Shown in pieces: positions 17,010 through 25,716 of a DNA stretch of 64,000 nucleotides. The notes under the pieces were generated by a model. It was not told the DNA's origin. It was given only the letters and a program-made list of their open reading frames with translations, and did no database searches. Each line of letters begins with the position of its first letter. Position 1 is the first letter of the stretch. Made by a program: the position numbers and the translations under genes. The DNA comes from Salinimicrobium flavum (lineage in GTDB: Bacteria > Bacteroidota > Bacteroidia > Flavobacteriales > Flavobacteriaceae), in contig NZ_JBHULT010000005.1 in NCBI RefSeq assembly GCF_042684505.1, positions 565,620-629,619 of the forward strand. The letters are read 5' to 3'.

Positions 17010-18189
17010 TCTCCTTTGGAGTTATTCTTACAATACCTTTTCCTTCTGCTGAAACGTATATATATCCATCGGGGCCTTCAACAACATCCCGTACACGGCC
17101 TACCTGCTCGAGGATCTTTTCTCTTGCCGTCACTTTCTTGCCATCAAGGCTGAGGTGTTCTACATATTGGAATTTAAGGGATCCTACAAGAAGATCACCT
17201 TTTAACTCGGGGTATTTATCTGACGTTATAAAGGCAAATCCGCTCGGCGCGATAGAAGGCACCCAGTAGAAGATTGGATCTGCAAAACCTGGTCCCGAGG
17301 TTTTGTCTGTAAAAGAAGTACCGTCGTAATTGATACCGTAGCTAACCACTGGCCACCCAAAGTTTGCACCTTTTTTGACCACATTGATCTCATCACCTCC
17401 CTGTGGGCCATGCTCATGAACCCAGATCTCACCGGTTTCAGGATTGAAAATCATTCCCTGAGGATTTCTGTGTCCGTATGAAAAAGTGGCTTCTTTTGCG
17501 TTTGCTTCTCCCACAAACGGGTTGTCCTGCGGAATGCTGCCATCAAGGTTTAGCCTGTAAACTTTTCCGCCGTCACGGGTGAGATCCTGTGGGTTCACAT
17601 CTCTGTCTCCACGGTCACCAATGCTGAAATATAAATGACCTTCCCCGTCAAAATCTATACGTGATCCAAAGTGCTGCCCCCTGGTGGAATTTGGAGTGGC
17701 TTTATAAAGCACTTCTTTATTGGTGAGTTGGTTATTTTCGAGTTTTGCACGCATAAGTTCGGTATTGCCGCCTTCTCCCTCCCCTTCAGAAGAGGCATAG
17801 GTGAAATAGATCCAGCCTGTGCTGTCGTAATCAGGACTTAAAGCCACATCCAGAAATCCTCCCTGGCCGCGGTTATACACTTTTGGTGCCCCTTGCACCT
17901 GTTGTTTTTGCCCATCTCTGAAATGAATAAGTTCCCCGCTTTTTTCGGTGATCAACATACTGCCGTCTGGAAGAAAGTCCATTCCCCATGCTATCTGCAG
18001 GTCGGGTACTATCACCTCGTACTCATATTGAGCGCTGGTTAAATTTTCTTCAGGAATGGTGATGGGCTTGTTTGGTTGCTGTACAGTATCGGTAACAACA
18101 GCCTGATCTTCATCGGTGGTTTTTCCGTTTTCGCCACAGGCGATAAGACTAAGACTAAGACTAAGGCTAAGAAGAAGTAGGTTTCTCAT
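16999..18189 (-). CDS. PQQ-dependent sugar dehydrogenase, lipoprotein
   Basis: A 396-residue soluble-type quinoprotein dehydrogenase of the GSDH beta-propeller family (relatives are glucose dehydrogenase B and YliI). Residues about 1-18 are a lipoprotein signal ending LIACG. Characteristic elements are WGMDFLPDGSMLITEKSG, GGFLDVALSPDYDSTGWIYFTYA, a propeller His in RGQHFGSRIDFDGEGHLYFSIGDR, SYGHRNPQGM, WVHEHGPQGGDEINV and PDGYIYVSAEGKGIVRI. It would oxidise an aldose or similar sugar in the periplasm and pass electrons to the overlapping cytochrome c gene product. No PQQ biosynthesis genes are in the window, so the cofactor may be scavenged. The signal peptide DNA contains a hexanucleotide repeat. 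Confidence 0.9.
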   Translation of the reverse strand: MRNLLLLSLSLSLSLIACGENGKTTDEDQAVVTDTVQQPNKPITIPEENLTSAQYEYEVIVPDLQIAWGMDFLPDGSMLITEKSGELIHFRDGQKQQVQGAPKVYNRGQGGFLDVALSPDYDSTGWIYFTYASSEGEGEGGNTELMRAKLENNQLTNKEVLYKATPNSTRGQHFGSRIDFDGEGHLYFSIGDRGDRDVNPQDLTRDGGKVYRLNLDGSIPQDNPFVGEANAKEATFSYGHRNPQGMIFNPETGEIWVHEHGPQGGDEINVVKKGANFGWPVVSYGINYDGTSFTDKTSGPGFADPIFYWVPSIAPSGFAFITSDKYPELKGDLLVGSLKFQYVEHLSLDGKKVTAREKILEQVGRVRDVVEGPDGYIYVSAEGKGIVRITPKENAE

Positions 18190-18411
18190 TTTTAAATATT
18201 GAAGGTGATCATTAGATTCCGAAGGTCAAAGATAACAAGAAAATAATGAAGAATATATAAGCTGAAAAATAGGAAGCGGTACTTAGGGTTTCCTTTCTCA
18301 AATACAAAAGATAATTTCTGACTACATTAATATTTATAGAAGAATTACCTTGAATCTGGGTTGAGAATTTTAGTAATTGGAATTTTGAGCATCCCTTTTC
18401 AAAAATCAACC

Positions 18412-18789
18412 TTATTCCTGAAAATCCTTTGATTTACTTATTGTAGCTTCAATACTCTGCAGGAAGCTGTTAACTTCAAAGGGTTTGGCGATAAAATTAT
18501 TAGCTCCGGCAGCGATACAAATTTCCCGGGCACCATCAAATCCTGACATCATGAGAATAGGTACATCTGAGACCGAGTCTGTATTCCTTATTTCTGCGCA
18601 GATCTGTGTCCCATCGATCCCACTCAGTAATTTATCCATAATTACAAGGTCAAAATTATCCTTCATTAGATTTTCGACCGTTTCACCGGGCAATCTTAAA
18701 AGGCTTACCTCATAACCATTCATTTCAAGCTGGTCTTGAAGTATAATCCCCAGGTGGTAATCGTCCTCAACTAGTAGAATTTTATTCAT
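18412..18789 (-). CDS. Single-domain response regulator (CheY-like)
   Basis: A 125-residue stand-alone receiver domain with all key residues: the acidic pair in LLVEDD (residues 9-10), phospho-acceptor Asp in VIMDKLLSG (D52), Ser of LMMSGFDG and Lys of FIAKPFE. There is no output domain. It is divergent from the giant poly-HAMP hybrid kinase gene 462 bp away and is the obvious candidate as a diffusible phosphorelay partner or sink, though pairing by proximity is inference. Confidence 0.9.
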   Translation of the reverse strand: MNKILLVEDDYHLGIILQDQLEMNGYEVSLLRLPGETVENLMKDNFDLVIMDKLLSGIDGTQICAEIRNTDSVSDVPILMMSGFDGAREICIAAGANNFIAKPFEVNSFLQSIEATISKSKDFQE

Positions 18790-19251
18790 ATTTATTTTTT
18801 ATGTTGATTTGATAAATTTTGTCTTAAAAGATACTGTAAAGGATATTCGTTTATTTTACTTATCCCTTAAAAGGGGCAATAACCACTTTTTCAGGAAAAA
18901 TCCTTATGGTTCAAAAACCTGATTTTCTTTTCCGTGTGCTGCTGTCACTTGCCAAAAATAGCAACCTGTCTTAATACACCAATCACTAATTATATTAAAA
19001 AAAGGTTATAATCTTCTTTTTTATTGAAAATTGATCAATAGAGGGGCATATTCCCTCACAAAGCAGGCTATTTAACACTCTGAAGGGGTCCTCACCATCG
19101 GCTTCCCATTTTTTTAATTATCCAATTTTCACATTTATTTCACACAATTTTTGGATATAAAGTTCTTTTTTTACGGTCCCGTTAAATTAAAACCCCAGAA
19201 GTTTATTTTCCATATTTACCCAGTTTAGTTGAATTAAACCCCTCAGTTAAA
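18790..19251 (+). other. Intergenic region between the response regulator and the poly-HAMP kinase
   Basis: 462 bp of AT-rich DNA separating two divergent genes, so it must hold both promoters. I see no exact TAnnTTTG box, no convincing terminator, and no reading frame with coding character. A small self-complementary site (ATTGATCAAT, about 19025-19034) and a CCCTT/AAGGG pair near 18866-18877 are the only palindromic features noticed; neither can be assigned. Confidence 0.5.
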
Positions 19252-22200
19252 ATGTCAAAAAAGACCAATTCCCCCAAATCAAGTAGCAAAAATCCTTCCC
19301 GGGAATTTACGCCAGCAAAACGCCCAATTGTAAAAAAGTCCAAAAGGGTAGCTGATAAGGAAATGTTTAAGGACAGCGATTACATGCATGAACAGTTGGA
19401 CAGATTAATATTTGCACTGGAAGCATTTAGGGAAGGTGATATTTCTGTTCGGCTGTCAAAGGAAAGGAATGATAAGTTCGCTGATGTGGCCGAAGCATAC
19501 AACACCATGGTTGAAATGATTGGGGGGGTAAGTACAGAAGTATCCCGTATATCACGTGTTGGTGGAATCGAAGGTAACCTTGATGCCAGGGCAGAATTTA
19601 GGGCCTCCACCGGGGTTTGGAAGGATATGATCGATAACATTAACATCCTTATTGAAGCAATTGCAAAACCGGTACTTGAGGTAAGCCGTATTCTTAACAG
19701 TATAGCGGCAGGAAAACTGGAAGATAAATTTAGTCTTACTGTAACCGGTGATTTCCGGGCTATGGCCGATGTAATCAACCGAACCCTGGGGAGTTTGAAT
19801 ATTTTTGCGGAACAGGTAACCCTGGTGGCACGTGAGGTGGGTGTAGAAGGAAAACTGGGAGGACAGGCAAGTGTACCTAACGTATCGGGAACCTGGAAGG
19901 ATCTTACAGATAATGTAAACCACATGGCGAGTAACCTGACAGAGCAGGTACGGGAAATTGCCCGGGTAACCACAGCGGTGGCCGATGGGGATCTCTCCAG
20001 AAAAATTACGGAAGAAGGAAAAGGTGGGGAAGTTCTTGGGTTATCCACTACCATTAACAGAATGGTGGATTCCCTGAACATCTTTGCTGCAGAGGTAACC
20101 AACGTGGCGCGTGAAGTGGGTGTAGAAGGAAAATTGGGAGGACAGGCAGATGTGCCCGATGTTGCGGGGACCTGGAAGGATCTTACGGTGAACGTAAACA
20201 CGATGGCTTCCAACCTTACAGCCCAGGTGCGGGAGATCGCCGGAGTAGCGACTTCTGTTGCAAATGGTGACCTTTCAAAGAAAATATCTATTAATGTAAA
20301 AGGAGAGATTGCAGAACTAAAGGATACCATTAACCAGATGGTGGATTCCCTGAACATTTTCTCTGACGAGGTAACCCGTGTGGCACGGGAAGTAGGTACA
20401 GAGGGAAAACTGGGAGGACAGGCTACAGTACCCGATGTGGCAGGAACCTGGAAAGATCTTACCGACAATGTAAACACAATGGCAAGCAACCTGACCAATC
20501 AGGTGCGGGAGATCGCCTCTGTAACCACAGCGGTTGCGCAGGGAGACCTTTCACAAAAAATTACAGAACAAGGAAAAGGGGGAGAGGTATTGATCCTTTC
20601 CAATACGATCAACAGCATGGTTGACTCGTTAACCTTGTTTGCTGCGGAAGTAACACGTGTTGCACGGGAAGTGGGTACCGAAGGAAAACTGGGAGGACAG
20701 GCAACTGTACCAACTGCAGCCGGAACCTGGAAAGATCTTACCGACAACGTGAATATCATGGTAAGCAACGTGACAACCCAGGTAAGGGAAATTGCGAATG
20801 TGGCAACCGCGGTAGCCGATGGGGATCTTTCACAAAAAATTACTATTGATGTGAAAGGAGAGATTGCGGAACTTAAAGACACCATCAACCAGATGGTGGA
20901 CTCACTGAACATCTTCTCTGATGAGGTAACCCGGGTTGCGCGAGAGGTAGGGACAGAAGGAATTCTTGGAGGACAGGCTGAGGTACCCGACGTGGCCGGA
21001 ACCTGGAAAGATCTTACAGATAATGTAAATTATATGGCCTCGAACCTTACCACACAGGTAAGGGAAATTGCGAATGTGGCAACGGCGGTGGCAAAAGGAG
21101 ATCTTGCTCAAAAAATTGCCATTGAAGCGAAAGGCGAAATTGCAGAACTAAAAGAAACCATCAACACGATGGTGGATTCCCTGAATATATTTTCAGATGA
21201 GGTAACGCGTGTGGCACGCGAGGTAGGTACCGAAGGTATTCTTGGAGGTCAGGCGCAGGTTCCAAACGTTGGGGGTGCATGGTGGGAATTAACAGAGAAT
21301 GTGAATACCATGGCATCTAACCTTACCACCCAGGTAAGGGAAATTGCATCGGTAACCAAGGCTGTTGCGAACGGAGATTTATCTAAAAAGATTTCCGAAG
21401 AAGAGAAAGGGGGAGAAGTACTGGAACTTTCCACGATCATCAATACGATGGTGGATTCCCTGAACATCCTTTCCAACGAGGTAACACGGGTGGCCCGTGA
21501 GGTAGGTACCGAAGGAATGCTGGGAGGTCAGGCAGAAGTGCCCAATGTTGCGGGTGCGTGGCTGGATCTTACCGGAAATGTGAATACCATGGCGAGTAAC
21601 CTTACCAGTCAGGTAAGGGAGATCGCCAACGTAGCAACTGCGGTAGCAAACGGGGATCTTTCTCAAAAGATTTCCATTGATGTAAAAGGAGAAATTGCTG
21701 AACTAAAAGATACGATCAACCAGATGGTGGACTCGCTGAACGTTTTTGCTGCGGAAGTAACCCGTGTGGCACGTGAGGTGGGAACCGAAGGTATGCTGGG
21801 AGGACAGGCAAAAGTACCAAACGTTGCGGGCACCTGGAAAGGTTTGACCGATAATGTGAACACCATGGCGAGTAACCTTACCACACAGGTACGGGAGATC
21901 GCATCGGTTACAACTGCAGTTGCAAACGGGGATCTTTCACAGAAAATTTCTGAACAAGGAAAAGGAGGGGAGGTATTGGAACTTTCTACCACCATTAACA
22001 TCATGGTCGACGCCCTGAACATATTTGCAGATGAGGTTACCAATGTGGCCCGTGAAGTGGGAACAGAAGGAATCCTGGGAGGACAGGCCGAAGTACCAAA
22101 CGTTGCAGGATCCTGGAAAGACCTTACCGATAATGTGAACCAGATGGCGAGTAACTTAACTTCGCAGGTACGGGATATCGCAGGTGTATCTACCGCATTG

Positions 22201-25191
22201 GCCCGTGGAGATTTCTCCAGGAAAATTGATGTGGAAGTTAAGGGTGAGGTTCAGGAACTTAAGAATAACATCAATGCGATGGTTGACAGTTTCACCACCA
22301 TTGTAAAAGCGGCAAATACTATTGCCGAAGGTAACTTTGCCATTGAGATGCCACTTCGTAGTGAGGCAGATCAACTGGGTATCGCTTTGAACACGATGAC
22401 CGAGAACCTGAAGCGAATTTCTGAAGAGAATGAGAATGAAGCATGGATTAAGACAGGTCAAGCTGGACTTAACGACAGAATGCGTGGGGAACAGGACCTT
22501 TTGACCTTATCCAAAAATATTATTTCCTATCTAACTAAATACCTGGACGGTCATGTGGGAGTAATTTATCTGGCCGAAAAGAACAACGATAAAAAACAGT
22601 TGAGAATGACTGGTTCCTATGCGTTTACCAGAAGAAAATCGCTTAAAACCACATTTGATTTTGGGGAAGGTCTTGTAGGACAGGCTGCTCTCGAAAAAGA
22701 AGTGATCGTCATTTCAGGTATACCTACAGATTATATTAGTGTTTCTTCAGGTCTGGGGGAAACAAAACCACAGAATATTTTGGTCCAGCCATTTATTATA
22801 GATGGCGAAGTAAAAGGGGTGATCGAAATTGGTTCTTTTAAATCCTTTAATGACAGTCAACTGGAATTAATGCGATCAGTTGGAGAAAACATAGCTATTA
22901 CCACAAACTCTTCCCTGGACAGGGAGAAAATGAAGGACCTGCTTGAAGAGTCGCAACGACAATCTGAAGAGTTGTTGAAACAACAGGAAAAACTTCAAAT
23001 CCAGAGTAAGGAATTGCAGATGGCTAATGAAGATCTTGAATCCAAGACTAAAGATTTGGAAATGCAGAAAGAAGATCTGCAATTTAGCAGGGTTGAGGTT
23101 GAACGAAAAGCCAAGGAATTGGAGCTGGCCAGTAAGTACAAATCAGAATTCCTGGCCAATATGTCTCATGAATTGAGAACTCCCTTGAACAGTCTTTTGA
23201 TCCTTTCTAAGGATCTTAGTGATAACAGAAAAGGGAATTTGTTGAAAGACCAGCAAAAATCTGCCAGTATTATTTATGAAGGCGGGTTAAGCCTGCTAAA
23301 CCTTATTAATGATATTCTGGACCTTTCCAAAGTAGAAGCCGGGAAACTACAGATCCATCCCGAAGAAGTGCTGGTTGAGAACCTTGCAAATAACCTGCAA
23401 AACCAATTTGAGCCCCTGGCAAAATCAAAAAAGCTAAAGTTTACTATTCAATCCAGGTCTAATGCACCTGACAGGATAATAACCGACGGGCAGCGTTTGG
23501 AACAGATCATAAAAAACCTCATTTCCAACGCAATTAAATTCACACAAAAAGGCTCGGTGAACGTTTCTATCGGTAAACCTGATGAGAGGGTTAATTTCCG
23601 CGAAATTACCTTGTCAAAGTCAGAGGTTTTGGAAATATCAGTAAAAGATACCGGAATTGGAATTCCTGAAGCAAAGCGAATGATGATCTTTGAGGCATTT
23701 CAGCAGGCAGAAGGAGGTACCAGTCGTCAATATGGAGGTACAGGACTTGGATTAACTATTTCGAGGGAACTTTCAAGACTATTAGGGGGTGAAATCCATA
23801 TAGAGAGCACAGAAGGAAAAGGTAGTATCTTTACGGTTTATATCCCTCTGGATCTTACCAGTGCCCCGATAAAAGAAATAGATGATGCTATGTCTGCTTA
23901 CAGCAAACCAGAGTACGCCAACTCTGGAAATAGTGACGCACTGGAGTTGGCCGACAGGAAATCTGTGGATATTCCAGAAGCCTATATTCCCGATGACAGA
24001 GAAAATTTAAAAGTTTCCGAATATTCCCTTTTGATCATTGAGAATGGCAAACTTTCAGCTCAAACGGTAAAGAGAATAGTGCAGCAATATGGCTATAAGT
24101 TCCTGTTTGCACGGGATGGAAAAGAAGGAATGAAACTGGCTGTGCAATATCAACCTAATGGTATATTGCTGGATGGACAGTTACCGGATATAAAGGGACT
24201 CATCGTTCTGGAACATTTGAAATTTAATTTGAAGACCAGACATATTCCGGTGTATTTAATGGCAGCAGCAGATCAGGGTCGGGAGGCCCTTAAAAAAGGT
24301 GCATTTGGCTTTAGTCAAATGCCTGTTTCCTACAAGGATATTGAAAATGCCATTCATAAGATGGAAAAATTGCACACTTCACTTACTAAAGAGCTCCTGA
24401 TTATCGAAGATGATGAGACATCTTTAAAAGCAATTAAAAGGATTCTGAATAATAAGGAGGTAAATATTTCTACTGCTGTTACCGGGAGGGACGCATTAAA
24501 AATGCTCATGTCCCAAAGATTTGATTGTATTACTCTTGACCTCAATCTACCGGACATAACCGGATTTGAGGTGTTGAAAAAGTTAAAATCCAATCAAAAG
24601 GCCAGTAATACACCGGTAGTGGTTTATACCGGGAAGGATCTAACTAAAAAAGAACTTAAAGAACTGAACAAATTTGCAGATAGTATCTTAATTAAAGGTG
24701 CTGCTTCACCAGAACTACTTTTGGATGAGGTTTCCCTGTTTTTGCATAGTGATGAAAGCAAGTTCTCGACCCGACAAAAAAAGATAATGACAGATCTGCA
24801 TGACCCCAGGCATGTTCTAAAAGACAAAAAAGTACTGTTGGTAGATGATGACGGTCGCAATTCATACGCGCTTTCCAAAACCCTGAGTGACTCGGGCATG
24901 AAGGTAATTGTTGCGGAAAACGGAAAATTGGCGATTGAGAAATTAGAGCAGGAACAAGGTATTGATATTGTATTGATGGATGTAATGATGCCCGTAATGA
25001 ACGGATATGAAGCCACAACCGAAATCAGGAAAAATCCAGCCTATAAAAATTTACCTATAATTTCCTTAACTGCTAAAGCTATGCCAGAAGACCAGGCCAA
25101 GTGTCTTGAGTCAGGTGCCAATGATTACCTCACCAAACCGGTCAATATTGACAAATTATTGAACATATTGCAGTTATGGCTACACCAGTAA
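19252..25191 (+). CDS. Giant cytoplasmic poly-HAMP hybrid histidine kinase (12 HAMP, GAF, HisKA, HATPase, 3 receivers)
   Basis: A 1979-residue sensor kinase with no signal peptide or membrane helix. After a basic tail (1-45) come 12 HAMP segments (for example AVANGDLSQKI) joined by 10 HAMP-like linkers (VAREVGTEGKLGGQA...GTWKDL), repeating every 92-93 residues to about 1060. A GAF-like domain (about 1080-1222) and a coiled coil follow, then HisKA with NMSHELRTPLN (His1306), HATPase_c with LISNAIKFT, DTGIGIPEA and GGTGLGLTIS, and three receivers: REC1 (Asp1641, but acid pair replaced by IEN and no conserved Lys), REC2 (Asp1763) and REC3 (Asp1910, all residues intact). The repeat and linker sequences closely resemble those of fungal group III kinases (Nik1/Os-1), which sense osmotic stress. 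The signal sensed here is unknown. Confidence 0.95.
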   Translation: MSKKTNSPKSSSKNPSREFTPAKRPIVKKSKRVADKEMFKDSDYMHEQLDRLIFALEAFREGDISVRLSKERNDKFADVAEAYNTMVEMIGGVSTEVSRISRVGGIEGNLDARAEFRASTGVWKDMIDNINILIEAIAKPVLEVSRILNSIAAGKLEDKFSLTVTGDFRAMADVINRTLGSLNIFAEQVTLVAREVGVEGKLGGQASVPNVSGTWKDLTDNVNHMASNLTEQVREIARVTTAVADGDLSRKITEEGKGGEVLGLSTTINRMVDSLNIFAAEVTNVAREVGVEGKLGGQADVPDVAGTWKDLTVNVNTMASNLTAQVREIAGVATSVANGDLSKKISINVKGEIAELKDTINQMVDSLNIFSDEVTRVAREVGTEGKLGGQATVPDVAGTWKDLTDNVNTMASNLTNQVREIASVTTAVAQGDLSQKITEQGKGGEVLILSNTINSMVDSLTLFAAEVTRVAREVGTEGKLGGQATVPTAAGTWKDLTDNVNIMVSNVTTQVREIANVATAVADGDLSQKITIDVKGEIAELKDTINQMVDSLNIFSDEVTRVAREVGTEGILGGQAEVPDVAGTWKDLTDNVNYMASNLTTQVREIANVATAVAKGDLAQKIAIEAKGEIAELKETINTMVDSLNIFSDEVTRVAREVGTEGILGGQAQVPNVGGAWWELTENVNTMASNLTTQVREIASVTKAVANGDLSKKISEEEKGGEVLELSTIINTMVDSLNILSNEVTRVAREVGTEGMLGGQAEVPNVAGAWLDLTGNVNTMASNLTSQVREIANVATAVANGDLSQKISIDVKGEIAELKDTINQMVDSLNVFAAEVTRVAREVGTEGMLGGQAKVPNVAGTWKGLTDNVNTMASNLTTQVREIASVTTAVANGDLSQKISEQGKGGEVLELSTTINIMVDALNIFADEVTNVAREVGTEGILGGQAEVPNVAGSWKDLTDNVNQMASNLTSQVRDIAGVSTALARGDFSRKIDVEVKGEVQELKNNINAMVDSFTTIVKAANTIAEGNFAIEMPLRSEADQLGIALNTMTENLKRISEENENEAWIKTGQAGLNDRMRGEQDLLTLSKNIISYLTKYLDGHVGVIYLAEKNNDKKQLRMTGSYAFTRRKSLKTTFDFGEGLVGQAALEKEVIVISGIPTDYISVSSGLGETKPQNILVQPFIIDGEVKGVIEIGSFKSFNDSQLELMRSVGENIAITTNSSLDREKMKDLLEESQRQSEELLKQQEKLQIQSKELQMANEDLESKTKDLEMQKEDLQFSRVEVERKAKELELASKYKSEFLANMSHELRTPLNSLLILSKDLSDNRKGNLLKDQQKSASIIYEGGLSLLNLINDILDLSKVEAGKLQIHPEEVLVENLANNLQNQFEPLAKSKKLKFTIQSRSNAPDRIITDGQRLEQIIKNLISNAIKFTQKGSVNVSIGKPDERVNFREITLSKSEVLEISVKDTGIGIPEAKRMMIFEAFQQAEGGTSRQYGGTGLGLTISRELSRLLGGEIHIESTEGKGSIFTVYIPLDLTSAPIKEIDDAMSAYSKPEYANSGNSDALELADRKSVDIPEAYIPDDRENLKVSEYSLLIIENGKLSAQTVKRIVQQYGYKFLFARDGKEGMKLAVQYQPNGILLDGQLPDIKGLIVLEHLKFNLKTRHIPVYLMAAADQGREALKKGAFGFSQMPVSYKDIENAIHKMEKLHTSLTKELLIIEDDETSLKAIKRILNNKEVNISTAVTGRDALKMLMSQRFDCITLDLNLPDITGFEVLKKLKSNQKASNTPVVVYTGKDLTKKELKELNKFADSILIKGAASPELLLDEVSLFLHSDESKFSTRQKKIMTDLHDPRHVLKDKKVLLVDDDGRNSYALSKTLSDSGMKVIVAENGKLAIEKLEQEQGIDIVLMDVMMPVMNGYEATTEIRKNPAYKNLPIISLTAKAMPEDQAKCLESGANDYLTKPVNIDKLLNILQLWLHQ
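19825..22320 (+). repeat. Intragenic tandem repeat, nine 276-279 bp units (HAMP plus linker)
   Basis: Inside the poly-HAMP kinase gene nine units start at codons for VAREVG (first at 19825, second at 20104, third at 20380, last at 22045). The average spacing is 277.5 bp. DNA identity between units is visibly high (recurring stretches such as GGAGGACAGGC and ATGGTGGA). Two HAMP versions alternate: type A with GKGGEVLxLS and type B with VKGEIAELKDTIN, in the order A-B-A-B-B-A-B-A-B'. This repeat also creates long but meaningless open frames on the opposite strand. Confidence 0.9.
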
Positions 25192-25318
25192 TGTAAAGGC
25201 AGGAGAATTTATTATTAGAAAAAACTTTTATAACTTCTCCTGGTACCGGGAGTAAATTTATCTCACCTTCTCTTAGGAAGAAAAGATTTTAATAGTAGCG
25301 CAGGAATAAAAAGATGTT

Positions 25319-25326
25319 TATATTTG
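25319..25326 (+). promoter_or_regulatory. Bacteroidota -7 promoter box TATATTTG for the tRNA-Pro locus
   Basis: TATATTTG matches the Bacteroidota -7 consensus TAnnTTTG exactly. It lies upstream of tRNA-Pro and its degenerate partial copy and faces the right way; a transcript starting near 25333 would cross both and stop at the terminator at 25676-25706. No clear -33 TTG is present at the expected distance. Confidence 0.45.
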
Positions 25327-25360
25327 CAGCCCGTTAAACAGCGGTGTATGCTTGACCTTT

Positions 25361-25610
25361 GTCAGGACAAAATTCCCCGGTTCCCGGTCTGCTTGTAGAA
25401 GTAGTCCTTTTGGAATTTTGAAATTGACTATTGAAATGGTCAGCGTCAGCAGAACTCGGGGTGTAGCCCTTCGTCAAATCTCATTTGGAGATTTGCTCAG
25501 GATAAACTCCGCCCGGTTCCCGGTCTACTTGTAGAAGTTGTTCTTTTGGAATTTGGGATTTGATGATTTTTTTTTACAGCGTAAGCTGTAGTCGCGGGGT
25601 GTAGCGTAGC
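25361..25610 (+). repeat. Degenerate direct duplication of the tRNA-Pro leader, including a tRNA 5' fragment
   Basis: Two imperfect copies spaced 136-138 bp apart. Copy 1 has CCCGGTTCCCGGTCT at 25376 followed by CGGGGTGTAGCCC at 25457; copy 2 has CCCGGTTCCCGGTCT at 25512 followed by the true tRNA start CGGGGTGTAGC at 25595. The parts between (CTTGTAGAAGT, TTTTGGAATTT) are also shared, and weaker similarity (CAGGA.AAA.TCC) reaches further upstream. Copy 1 keeps only about 13 nt of the tRNA 5' end. The surrounding 403-bp gap (25192-25594) holds otherwise only the promoter box and an inverted pair CAGGAGAA/TTCTCCTG (25200-25242) just after the kinase stop. Confidence 0.75.
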
Positions 25611-25669
25611 CCGGTTATCGCGCCTGCTTTGGGAGCAGGAGGCCGCAGGTTCGAATCCTGCCACCCCGA
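25595..25669 (+). tRNA. tRNA-Pro (anticodon TGG)
   Basis: A 75-nt cloverleaf: acceptor CGGGGTG pairs with CACCCCG (25662-25668), discriminator A at 25669, C1:G72 as expected for bacterial tRNA-Pro. The anticodon stem CCTGC/GCAGG encloses loop TTTGGGA, anticodon TGG, reading CCA/CCG (and others by wobble). The T arm is GCAGG TTCGAAT CCTGC. CCA is not encoded. It is followed within a few bases by an intrinsic terminator. Confidence 0.95.
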
Positions 25670-25675
25670 CGAAAC

Positions 25676-25706
25676 AAAGCCTTGCACGAAAGTGTAGGGC
25701 TTTTTT
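25676..25706 (+). terminator. Rho-independent terminator of tRNA-Pro(TGG)
   Basis: A 12-bp stem AAAGCCTTGCAC / GTGTAGGGCTTT (two G-U pairs) with a GAAA tetraloop, followed by six T (25701-25706). It ends the tRNA transcript. The segment AAACAAAGCC (25672-25681), which overlaps the left arm, is also complementary to GGCTTTGTTT at 25779-25788, so an alternative longer fold exists. Confidence 0.85.
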
Positions 25707-25716
25707 GTTGGACCAA

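Noticed and set aside
18212..18409. 65-residue minus-strand frame after the response regulator gene
   Set aside because: AT-rich with a chance hydrophobic end, no recognisable family and no spacing or overlap typical of real genes here; not reported as a gene.
19380..22043. Long minus-strand frames opposite the poly-HAMP kinase
   Set aside because: They arise from the 276-bp repeat of the real gene (same stop-free frame repeated), have no family resemblance and no promoter or start context.
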